A stretch of DNA of 7,299 nucleotides from Hyphomonadaceae bacterium (lineage in GTDB: Bacteria > Pseudomonadota > Alphaproteobacteria > Caulobacterales > Aquidulcibacteraceae): NCBI GenBank assembly GCA_003526465.1, contig DPWD01000335.1, positions 140 to 7,438 of the forward strand, read 5' to 3'. Below the pieces are notes generated by a model, which saw only the letters and a program-made list of their open reading frames with translations, was not told the DNA's origin and ran no database searches. Of the stretch, positions 1 to 7,299 are shown one piece after another. The position numbers and the translations under genes are program-made. Every line of letters begins with the position of its first letter. Positions within the stretch are counted from its first letter, which is position 1.

Positions 1-221
1 ACGTAGCGCCGCTGGCCCTCGGCATACAGCGTGTCGAAGGCCAGGCTCGACTTGCCCGAACCCGACAGCCCGGTGATCACCACCAGCTGGTCGCGCGGCA
101 AATCCACATCGACGTTCTTCAGGTTATGCTCGCGCGCCCCGCGCACGGCGATCACCGGCCTGGGTTTCAGGCTTTCCGGCGGCTTAGCGGCCGACTTGCG
201 TGGCGGGCGGGGGGCTGCCAT
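1..221 (-). CDS. uvrA: UvrA, excinuclease ABC subunit A (N-terminal 73 residues, runs off the window)
   Basis: UvrA is the damage-recognition ATPase of nucleotide excision repair. It dimerises, loads UvrB at DNA lesions and acts in the cytoplasm. The visible part reads through [12 protein letters not shown] and the first Walker A motif GLSGSGKSS (about residues 51-59), then [12 protein letters not shown], which is the near-invariant UvrA N-terminus. The gene continues beyond base 1, so the zinc fingers, signature motifs and second ATPase domain are not seen. I chose the ATG at 221. It gives a basic, proline-rich extension of about 24 residues before the conserved core. No clear Shine-Dalgarno sequence precedes it, and an in-frame GTG within IAVRGA could give a shorter start like that of E. 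coli. The gene diverges from ssb, and a LexA box lies 52 bp upstream, indicating SOS control. Family identity is secure; the exact start is less so. Confidence 0.96.
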   Translation of the reverse strand, partial: MAAPRPPRKSAAKPPESLKPRPVIAVRGAREHNLKNVDVDLPRDQLVVITGLSGSGKSSLAFDTLYAEGQRRY

Positions 222-272
222 GGCGGGCGACAGTGCGACTTTCTCTTGCGGAAGGTTGGAATAACCAGGTAA

Positions 273-287
273 GAACAAAACCTGAAC
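273..287 (-). promoter_or_regulatory. LexA (SOS) box upstream of uvrA
   Basis: The plus strand reads GAACAAAACCTGAAC, which is GTTC-N7-GTTC on the strand of uvrA. This is an exact match to the direct-repeat LexA operator established for Alphaproteobacteria, unlike the palindromic CTGT-N8-ACAG of E. coli. The box lies 52 bp upstream of the uvrA start codon, where a repressor would cover or abut the promoter. It is about 235 bp from the ssb start, so control of ssb by the same box is possible but less direct. That LexA binds here is inferred from the exact match and from uvrA being a classic SOS gene. Confidence 0.88.
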
Positions 288-450
288 GTACTATTGTCGA
301 TTCTCAGGGATAAATCGAGACAGAAAAGCGGTGGGTCCCGAGATGGCACCAATCTGTGCGGTACGGACTCATCGAAAACCTGACCCGCCGGCAGCAATGT
401 CATAGATGGGCGAAGATTGGCGAATTGGCAATGGTAATGGCCGCATGTCC

Positions 451-480
451 TTGTTGTGCACAGGGGCTGGAGGCTAGAGT
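451..480 (+). promoter_or_regulatory. candidate sigma-70-type promoter for ssb
   Basis: TTGTTG (451-456) and TAGAGT (475-480) are separated by 18 bp. They match the -35 consensus at three positions and the -10 consensus at four. Transcription would begin near 487, giving an untranslated leader of about 36 nt before the ssb start at 523, with the ribosome binding site inside it. The match is modest and alphaproteobacterial promoters are degenerate, so this is only a candidate. Confidence 0.3.
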
Positions 481-507
481 GCCGCCCTGGCGATTCGCGG
501 CGTAGAC

Positions 508-513
508 AGGAGG
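508..513 (+). promoter_or_regulatory. ribosome binding site that decides the ssb start
   Basis: A full AGGAGG abuts an ATG at 514 with no spacer, which makes that ATG unusable. It lies 9 nt before the ATG at 523, a workable spacing. The protein from 523 begins [13 protein letters not shown], as bacterial SSB proteins do. Confidence 0.85.
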
Positions 514-522
514 ATGTGGGCG

Positions 523-1008
523 ATGGCGGGCAGTGTGAACAAGGTCATTCTTGTCGGCAATCTGGGGCGCGATCCGGAGATTCGCACCATGCAGGATGGG
601 AACAAGGTGGCCAACCTGTCGGTCGCGACCTCGGAATCCTGGCGCGACAAGAACTCCGGCGAGCGCAAGGAAAAGACCGAGTGGCACCGCGTCGTCATTT
701 TCAATGAGAACATCGCCAAGGTGGCCGAGCAATATCTGAAGAAGGGCGCCAAGGTTTACATTGAGGGCCAGTTGCAGACCCGGAAGTATCAAGACCAGTC
801 CGGCGCCGAGAAATACACCACTGAGGTCGTGCTGCAGAAGTATCGCGGCGAACTCACCATGCTCGATGGCAAGAGCGAAGGCGGCGGCTCGCGCTCCTAT
901 GACGATGAAGGCGGCGGCTCGTTCACGAGCAAGGCTGGCGGCAAGCGTAATGCCGATGGCCCGCGCGAGAGCTTCAGCCAGGATCTGGACGACGAAATTC
1001 CGTTCTGA
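523..1008 (+). CDS. ssb: Single-stranded DNA-binding protein SSB
   Basis: This is a 161-residue SSB. It coats single-stranded DNA during replication, recombination and repair, and recruits partners through its C-terminal tip. Residues 5-112 form the OB fold: [17 protein letters not shown] opens it, SESWRD, TEWHRVV and [11 protein letters not shown] follow. W40, W54 and F60 align with the E. coli residues that stack on DNA bases, and Y89 takes the place of E. coli W88. Residues 116-150 form a glycine- and serine-rich linker containing two copies of EGGGS. The protein ends in DDEIPF, close to the canonical acidic tip. A longer start at 514 is ruled out because it would touch the Shine-Dalgarno sequence. 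The gene diverges from uvrA, as in many alphaproteobacteria, and converges on a methyltransferase gene 20 bp away. No T-rich terminator is visible between them. Confidence 0.97.
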   Translation: MAGSVNKVILVGNLGRDPEIRTMQDGNKVANLSVATSESWRDKNSGERKEKTEWHRVVIFNENIAKVAEQYLKKGAKVYIEGQLQTRKYQDQSGAEKYTTEVVLQKYRGELTMLDGKSEGGGSRSYDDEGGGSFTSKAGGKRNADGPRESFSQDLDDEIPF

Positions 1009-1028
1009 GAGCGACGCGCGGCCCGCCG

Positions 1029-1967
1029 CTAATTTCGGCGCAGCAGGAACGCGCCCTGATCGCCGTCGTGTGCGGCGTTGAGGGCGCGCGCGCGGCGTCG
1101 GAACTCGGCGACCTCGCGCTTGGTGAAGTGTTCCGGCGTGAGCTGCGCAAGCGGGATGTCGCGGCGGTAGAGTTCGCTCGCCATGAATTGCATCGCCGTG
1201 GAGTCGAAGATCACCTCCTCGACGCGGAAGCCTGAGCGCGTCGCCACCTGCCCCATCCCTTGTCGGCTGGGCAGCGCCAGGTGGCGAGGCGCGTCAAGCC
1301 CGTACCAATGGATTCCATATTCCCTCCAGGCGAAGCTCCCGACCAGGGGAATACGGACCAGGCAACAGCCGTCCTCGGCAAGGAGCTCACGCGCCGCCGC
1401 CAGATCGGCCGCGGGGCTGGGGACATGCTCCAGGCTGTGGTTGAACATGATGAGGTCGAATTGGCCGCGCACCTCGTGCACGGAGCGCTTAACCAGCTTA
1501 ACGCCCTCAGGCGTCTCGATGTCGGCTTCGATATAGGGATCGGCGCCGAGCAGATGCGGAAGTCCCGCGCGCGCCAGCCCGCGCAGCAGCGCGCCGCCGC
1601 CGCATCCGATGTCGAGAATGCGGCTCGCGCGCTTGACGCCGGCTTTTCGCAGAAGCGGATACAGAATGTCGCTCTTGCCCCCGGCCGCCCATGCGCTAAC
1701 GGGCGCCGGCGCGAACAGGACAAGGTTGCACCGCAAGCCTTGCCGCATTCGCTTGAACAAGCCCACGCGCGTGGAATCGTAGGAATAATAGCCCGCAGGG
1801 TAATAGCTGGCGAGATCGGCGGGCGCCGCCGCGATCTGAACGCTCATGCAGTCGGCGCATTCGAGATAGTCAAACGACGTTCGCCGCCCAAACAGCATTT
1901 CGCTGACGCGATGTGCGCCGGCCGTCCGCAGCCCAGCGCACATCTGGCAAGAAAACGCTCCCGTCAC
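1029..1967 (-). CDS. Class I SAM-dependent methyltransferase with N-terminal Cys4 zinc-binding motif
   Basis: This 312-residue protein has two parts. The N-terminus carries C7-x2-C10 and C37-x2-C40, a pattern suited to binding one zinc ion. From about residue 112 comes a class I methyltransferase fold: motif I ILDIGCGGG (117-125) for S-adenosylmethionine, an acidic stretch GADP (141-144), and FDLIMFNHSLEHVPSP (170-185), typical of methyltransferase family 11/23 proteins. DAPRHLALPS (225-234) recurs in bacterial members linked to glycans or small molecules, but the substrate cannot be inferred here. The start is a GTG at 1967; an in-frame TGA lies 30 bp upstream with no other start between. 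The next ATG (residue 9) would lose C7. There is no strong Shine-Dalgarno sequence. sodC ends 80 bp upstream on the same strand, so co-transcription is possible. The fold assignment is firm and the biological role open. Confidence 0.85.
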   Translation of the reverse strand: MTGAFSCQMCAGLRTAGAHRVSEMLFGRRTSFDYLECADCMSVQIAAAPADLASYYPAGYYSYDSTRVGLFKRMRQGLRCNLVLFAPAPVSAWAAGGKSDILYPLLRKAGVKRASRILDIGCGGGALLRGLARAGLPHLLGADPYIEADIETPEGVKLVKRSVHEVRGQFDLIMFNHSLEHVPSPAADLAAARELLAEDGCCLVRIPLVGSFAWREYGIHWYGLDAPRHLALPSRQGMGQVATRSGFRVEEVIFDSTAMQFMASELYRRDIPLAQLTPEHFTKREVAEFRRRARALNAAHDGDQGAFLLRRN

Positions 1968-2010
1968 GGCTCGCGCGCCCCCGTTTTGCGCCGATCAGAT
2001 AGGCCGCCCG

Positions 2011-2028
2011 GCGCGTGCGGTCACGCGC
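2011..2028 (-). terminator. weak hairpin between sodC and the methyltransferase gene
   Basis: GCGCGTG (2011-2017) and CACGCGC (2022-2028) form a perfect 7-bp stem with a 4-nt loop, starting 19 bp past the sodC stop. No T-run follows it in the direction of sodC transcription, so it does not qualify as a classic intrinsic terminator. It could attenuate transcription into the methyltransferase gene or protect the sodC transcript end. Confidence 0.25.
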
Positions 2029-2047
2029 TATTGCGCCGAAGGGTTAT

Positions 2048-2617
2048 TCAGGACAGCGCTGCGCAGGCCACGCGCGAGCCGGCTCCGCCGATCGGCTGGG
2101 TCACGTGGTCGTCCCCGCCTGCGTGAATAACCAAGGCCGAGCCGTCGCGATCCAGCATGGGCATGCGCCCATCGCGCGAACTCGTCAGCAGCGTCAGCCG
2201 TTGGCTGAAAAACTCCACCCCGAAGCCTCCAGCGGAGGGAGCGAACAGGTTCGGCAGATCGCCGGCCTCTCCAACAACCGGGTTGAGCAATCCGTGCAGG
2301 GCGGCCGGGCTGTGACCGGCGTGGGCCCCGGCGGCGGCGAAGCCTTGGGCGAAATCGCTGCAATTTCCGCTTTGGTGCACATGTGCGCCGTGCCAGCCAG
2401 GGGACAAGCTGCCCTCCGAAATCTCCAACCGAATCAACACGCCCCCCGCCCCCTCGGTGAAGGTCGCCTGGCCAATCGCGCGCCCGTCCAGGCCCACGAT
2501 CCAGACCGTGCGGGGGGCTGGCGGCGGCGGCGGGGGCGGGTTGTCGCCGTCGAACATGCTCAGCAGCGCGCAGCCACCCAAAAATCCGGCAAAAACAAGA
2601 ATGACCAGCAGGCGCAA
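2048..2617 (-). CDS. sodC: Cu/Zn superoxide dismutase, predicted lipoprotein
   Basis: This 189-residue protein converts superoxide to hydrogen peroxide and oxygen in the cell envelope. A lipoprotein signal runs MRLLVILVFAGFLGGC, with lipobox LGGC and the lipidated cysteine at 16. A proline-rich linker (about 27-35) then leads to the catalytic domain. The copper ligands are H79 and H81 in GAHVH, bridging H99 and H165 in VIHAGGDD. Zinc ligands are H99, H108 and D120 of AGDLPNL. The usual third zinc histidine, before AGDLPN, is E117. The electrostatic-guidance arginine is R182, and C86 and C185 can form the conserved disulfide. The start is TTG at 2617: a GAGGAG sits 7 nt ahead of it and it gives a complete lipoprotein signal. 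The gene diverges from gyrA. Family assignment is strong; the effect of E117 on metal binding is unknown. Confidence 0.92.
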   Translation of the reverse strand: MRLLVILVFAGFLGGCALLSMFDGDNPPPPPPPAPRTVWIVGLDGRAIGQATFTEGAGGVLIRLEISEGSLSPGWHGAHVHQSGNCSDFAQGFAAAGAHAGHSPAALHGLLNPVVGEAGDLPNLFAPSAGGFGVEFFSQRLTLLTSSRDGRMPMLDRDGSALVIHAGGDDHVTQPIGGAGSRVACAALS

Positions 2618-2624
2618 CGGGGTT

Positions 2625-2630
2625 CTCCTC
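2625..2630 (-). promoter_or_regulatory. ribosome binding site that decides the sodC TTG start
   Basis: On the minus strand GAGGAG lies 7 nt before the TTG at 2617. This supports the rare TTG start, which is also the codon that gives a proper signal peptide: short basic N-terminus, hydrophobic core and lipobox. Confidence 0.8.
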
Positions 2631-2676
2631 GGTTTGCTGCAACAGATCGGCGATGCTAGCTTGCACGGGAATCGAG

Positions 2677-2692
2677 GGCGAGTTCACTCGCC
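2677..2692. repeat. perfect 7-bp inverted repeat in the sodC-gyrA divergent spacer
   Basis: GGCGAGT (2677-2683) and ACTCGCC (2686-2692) are perfect reverse complements separated by TC. The element lies 39 bp before the gyrA start codon and 59 bp before the sodC start, in a 114-bp spacer that must hold both promoters. It could be an operator for a dimeric regulator, or a small hairpin in the gyrA leader. I do not recognise it as the site of any named regulator. No convincing -35/-10 pair for either gene could be picked out. Confidence 0.45.
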
Positions 2693-2731
2693 TGCCCAAA
2701 CCCCAAGCCAACCAAGATTTAATCCAAGCCC

Positions 2732-5445
<2,714 letters not shown>

Positions 5446-5449
<4 letters not shown>

Positions 5450-5958
5450 GCGGTGTGAGCAAGCCCAAGCGCGTCGGCCTTTATCCCGGCACCTTCGATC
5501 CGCTCACCAACGGGCACGTCGACATCATCACCCGGGCCGCCACCCTGGTAGACCGGCTGGTGATCGGGGTGGCGATCAACCAGGACAAGGGCCCGCTGTT
5601 CACGCTGCCGGAGCGGCTAGAGATGGTCCAAGAGCAGTGCGCTAAGATTAAAGGCGGCGCCGAGATCGTCGTTCAACCTTTTGACACATTGCTGATGAAG
5701 TTCGCCGAGAGCGTTGGGGCGCAAATCATCGTCAGAGGACTTCGAGCTGTCGCTGACTTCGAGTACGAATTCGCCATGGTGGGCATGAACCAGAAGCTTA
5801 ATCCTGCGATCGAAACGGTTTTTCTTATGGCCGATGCGACGCACCAGGCGATCGCGTCGCGGCTAGTGAAAGAAATCGCGCGACTGCAAGGAAATGTCGC
5901 GCAATTCGTGCCCGAGGAGGTAGAACGGCGTCTGAAGGCGAAATTCGGGGTGTCTTGA
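5446..5958 (+). CDS. coaD: Phosphopantetheine adenylyltransferase (PPAT)
   Basis: CoaD transfers AMP from ATP to 4'-phosphopantetheine, giving dephospho-CoA, the penultimate step of coenzyme A synthesis in the cytoplasm. The 170-residue length is normal for this hexameric enzyme. The nucleotidyltransferase signature is complete: YPGTFDPLTNGH (13-24) contains T21-x-x-H24, which binds ATP phosphates. IIVRGLRAVADFEYE carries the conserved RGLR and acidic residues, and MNQKLNP follows. The C-terminal ATP-binding segment reads ASRLVKEIARLQGNV; ASRLVKEIA in place of the E. coli SSSLVKEVA is, as I recall, usual in alphaproteobacteria. Its start overlaps the gyrA stop by 4 bp, so it is probably coupled to gyrA and has no promoter of its own that I can see. 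The 3' end shares one base with the next gene. Confidence 0.97.
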
Positions 5959-6842
5959 TGCGCTTGAATGGAATTCTTGCAGCCGCCTTGTGCGCGCTTG
6001 GTTTGGTCGGCGCCGCGGCGGCCGAGGGCGCGCCCGATCCGCGCAATTGGCGCGTGCTCGATCCCGCGAGCACGCTCTACATCGACACCGTGCACGGGCG
6101 CATCGTGATCGAACTCTATCCGGAAGTAGCGCCGCGCCATGTCGAGCGCATCACGGCGTTGGCGCGGGCGGGCTTTTATGACGGGCTCAGCTTCCACCGC
6201 GTGATCTCTGGATTTATGGCCCAGACCGGCGACCCATTCGGCACCGGCGAGGGGGCGTCGAACTTGCCTGACCTGGCCGAGGAATTCACTTTCCGACGCG
6301 GGCTAGACATGCCGTTTATCCAAGCGGCGGCGCAGTCCGATGGGCCGATCGGTTTTTACAAGACGCTGCCGATCCAAACCCAGCCGGACGCGCAGATTCC
6401 GTTCGCGCGCGGAAACCGTGTGCTTTCCAACGTGCTCCACTGCCCCGGCGTAGTCTCGATGGCGCGTTCGCAGGCGCCCAACTCAGCTAACAGCCAGTTC
6501 TTCATCATGCTGGGCGCGCGCGCTTCGCTCAACAAAACCTACTCGGCTTTCGGCCGCGTGGTGTGGGGGCAAGACGCCGTCGAGCACATCGCGGTTGGCG
6601 AACCGCCTGCCACGCCGGACCGGATGCTGGCGGTGCGCGTTGCGGCCGACCTGCCGGAAGCGGAGCGGGCGCCGATCTATGTGCTGCGCAGCGACGGGCC
6701 GCGCTTCCGCGACCTGGTCGAGGATACGCGCAACGATCGACGCGCGGATTTTTCCGTGTGCGACGTACAAATCCCCGCGCGGGTGCCGCGCGAAGAAAAC
6801 AGAGAGAGACGTTGGTGGTCGATCATTCCTTTCATAAACTGA
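5958..6842 (+). CDS. Exported cyclophilin-type peptidyl-prolyl cis-trans isomerase with insertion and C-terminal extension
   Basis: Cyclophilins speed cis-trans isomerisation of X-Pro bonds during protein folding. This 294-residue protein begins MRLNGILAAALCALGLVG and has a Sec-type signal peptide likely cleaved near residues 20-23 (GAAAA before EGAP), so it should act in the periplasm. Core motifs are present: FHRVISGFMAQTGDP supplies R81, F86, M87 and Q89, and NSANSQFFIML supplies F181/F182. The positions of human CypA W121 and H126 hold S190 and Y195. A segment of about 50 residues (111-163) interrupts the fold before GVVSMARS, and about 60 residues (231-294) extend the C-terminus. The mature chain has two cysteines, C162 and C268, which could pair. 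The ATG at 5958 overlaps the coaD stop as TGATG; a TTG one codon earlier is less likely. Symbol ppiA is used for comparable genes, but orthology to E. coli PpiA is not shown. Confidence 0.92.
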   Translation: MRLNGILAAALCALGLVGAAAAEGAPDPRNWRVLDPASTLYIDTVHGRIVIELYPEVAPRHVERITALARAGFYDGLSFHRVISGFMAQTGDPFGTGEGASNLPDLAEEFTFRRGLDMPFIQAAAQSDGPIGFYKTLPIQTQPDAQIPFARGNRVLSNVLHCPGVVSMARSQAPNSANSQFFIMLGARASLNKTYSAFGRVVWGQDAVEHIAVGEPPATPDRMLAVRVAADLPEAERAPIYVLRSDGPRFRDLVEDTRNDRRADFSVCDVQIPARVPREENRERRWWSIIPFIN

Positions 6843-7273
6843 CGCTGGCGCTGGAAACCGGCGAGGTGACCATCAAACTTCGTTCCGATCTGGCGCCCGG
6901 GCACGTGGCGCGGATCGGCGAGCTGGCAAACGAGGGCTTCTATGACGGGGTGGTGTTTCACCGCGTCATAGAGGGCTTCATGGCTCAGGGCGGCGATCCC
7001 ACGGGGACCGGGTCCGGCGGCTCGAAGCGGCCCGACCTAAAAGCGGAATTCTCGGATGAACCCCACGTGCGCGGCGTGTGCTCGATGGCGCGCTCCAACA
7101 ACCCAAACTCGGCGAATTCGCAATTCTTCATCTGCTTCGACGACGCTGACTTCCTAGACGGCAAGTACACGATCTGGGGCGAAGTGATCGAAGGCATGGA
7201 GCACGTGGATAAGCTCCCGAAAGGCGAGCCGCCGCGTAAGCCGGGCAAGATTGTGTCCATGCGGGCGGTGTGA
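6815..7273 (+). CDS. ppiB: Cytoplasmic cyclophilin-type peptidyl-prolyl cis-trans isomerase
   Basis: This is a compact, single-domain cyclophilin of 152 residues without a signal peptide, so it should act in the cytoplasm. The catalytic set is visible: FHRVIEGFMAQGGDP with R50, F55, M56 and Q58, then SMARSNNPNSANSQFFICF with F104/F105, and FLDGKYTIWGEV. F113 stands where human CypA has the cyclosporin-contact W121, as in E. coli cyclophilins, and Y118 replaces H126. I chose GTG at 6815, preceded by a purine-rich GAGAGAGA ending 5 nt upstream. A TTG at 6812 is an alternative with poorer spacing, and the open frame extends further upstream without cyclophilin sequence. The start overlaps the exported cyclophilin gene by 28 bp in another frame, so translation is probably coupled. 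The two genes look like an old duplication serving two compartments. Confidence 0.94.
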   Translation: MVDHSFHKLTLALETGEVTIKLRSDLAPGHVARIGELANEGFYDGVVFHRVIEGFMAQGGDPTGTGSGGSKRPDLKAEFSDEPHVRGVCSMARSNNPNSANSQFFICFDDADFLDGKYTIWGEVIEGMEHVDKLPKGEPPRKPGKIVSMRAV

Positions 7274-7299
7274 ATATGGACCGCCGGCGTCCCCGCCGG

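Larger units (their letters stand above)
222..522. other. uvrA-ssb divergent intergenic region
   Basis: This 301-bp stretch separates the divergent starts of uvrA and ssb. It is visibly richer in A and T than the flanking genes around bases 255-335. It holds a LexA box near uvrA, a weak promoter candidate near ssb, and three GANTC sites (299-303, 366-370, 492-496). I see no conserved protein in any frame and no tRNA-like or riboswitch-like fold. A 78-codon open frame on the minus strand overlaps uvrA out of frame and has no family-like features. Confidence 0.8.

Noticed and set aside
375..383. Second copy of AAAACCTGA, which also occurs inside the LexA box (277-285)
   Set aside because: Only 9 bp are shared and the flanking GAAC half-sites are not both present, so chance is sufficient.
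167..403. 78-codon minus-strand open frame over the uvrA start and intergenic region
   Set aside because: It overlaps uvrA out of frame, has no recognisable family features, and its span includes the LexA box; most likely a chance frame.
514..522. ATG at 514 as the ssb start
   Set aside because: It directly touches the AGGAGG with no spacer and adds MWA before the conserved MAGSVNKV start.
1024..1040. CGCCG-CTAATTT-CGGCG hairpin between ssb and the convergent methyltransferase gene
   Set aside because: A 5-bp stem with a 7-nt loop and no T-run in either direction is too weak to call a terminator, and it overlaps the last codons of the methyltransferase gene.
1489..1502. TTAACCAGCTTAAC as a CtrA-type box
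   Set aside because: The CtrA site needs TTAA-N7-TTAA; here the spacer is 5 bp and the sequence is coding inside the methyltransferase gene.
1260..2126. 288-codon plus-strand open frame opposite the methyltransferase and sodC
   Set aside because: It is antisense to two well-supported genes, its composition is rich in Arg, Ala and Gly as expected of a GC-rich shadow frame, and it shows no domain.
2622..2637. Second LexA-like box near the sodC start (GTTC then GTTT)
   Set aside because: The spacing is 6 rather than 7 and the second half-site is imperfect; the stretch is better explained as the sodC ribosome binding site.
7276..7299. ATG at 7276 with eight codons (MDRRRPRR) as the start of the next gene
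   Set aside because: Too short to judge, overlaps a hairpin, and does not resemble the N-terminus of QueA, the neighbour I would expect from synteny.

Overview
This window looks like chromosomal DNA from a high-GC alphaproteobacterium. Three things point that way. A direct-repeat LexA box of the alphaproteobacterial type (GAAC-N7-GAAC) lies in front of uvrA. uvrA and ssb are divergent neighbours. The gene order gyrA-coaD-cyclophilin-cyclophilin is one I recall from alphaproteobacterial genomes, where queA and tgt often follow. Genus cannot be assigned from the sequence alone.

Layout. Bases 1-221 (minus) hold the 5' end of uvrA, cut off just after its Walker A motif. A 301-bp divergent intergenic region (222-522) carries the LexA box on the uvrA side and a weak promoter candidate on the ssb side. 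ssb (523-1008, plus) converges, 20 bp apart, on a minus-strand SAM-dependent methyltransferase gene with an N-terminal Cys4 motif (1029-1967). Upstream of it on the same strand is a lipoprotein Cu/Zn superoxide dismutase, sodC (2048-2617). A 114-bp divergent spacer with a perfect 7-bp inverted repeat separates sodC from gyrA (2732-5449, plus). gyrA starts a tightly packed operon: coaD overlaps it by 4 bp, a secreted cyclophilin overlaps coaD by 1 bp, and a cytoplasmic cyclophilin overlaps that by 28 bp. The window ends 26 bp beyond the last stop.

How the genes relate. uvrA and ssb serve DNA repair and replication, with uvrA very probably SOS-controlled. The gyrA operon joins DNA supercoiling, coenzyme A synthesis and proline isomerisation in two compartments. 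This is a housekeeping cluster held together by position rather than one pathway. sodC protects the envelope from superoxide. The methyltransferase is the least predictable gene here, and its substrate cannot be told from sequence.

I found no mobile element, CRISPR array, tRNA, rRNA or undescribed multi-gene system. The most notable points are the LexA box, a GyrA quinolone-determining region with Leu and Met at the two key positions, a SodC with Glu in place of one usual zinc-ligand His, and non-ATG starts in five of the seven complete genes.
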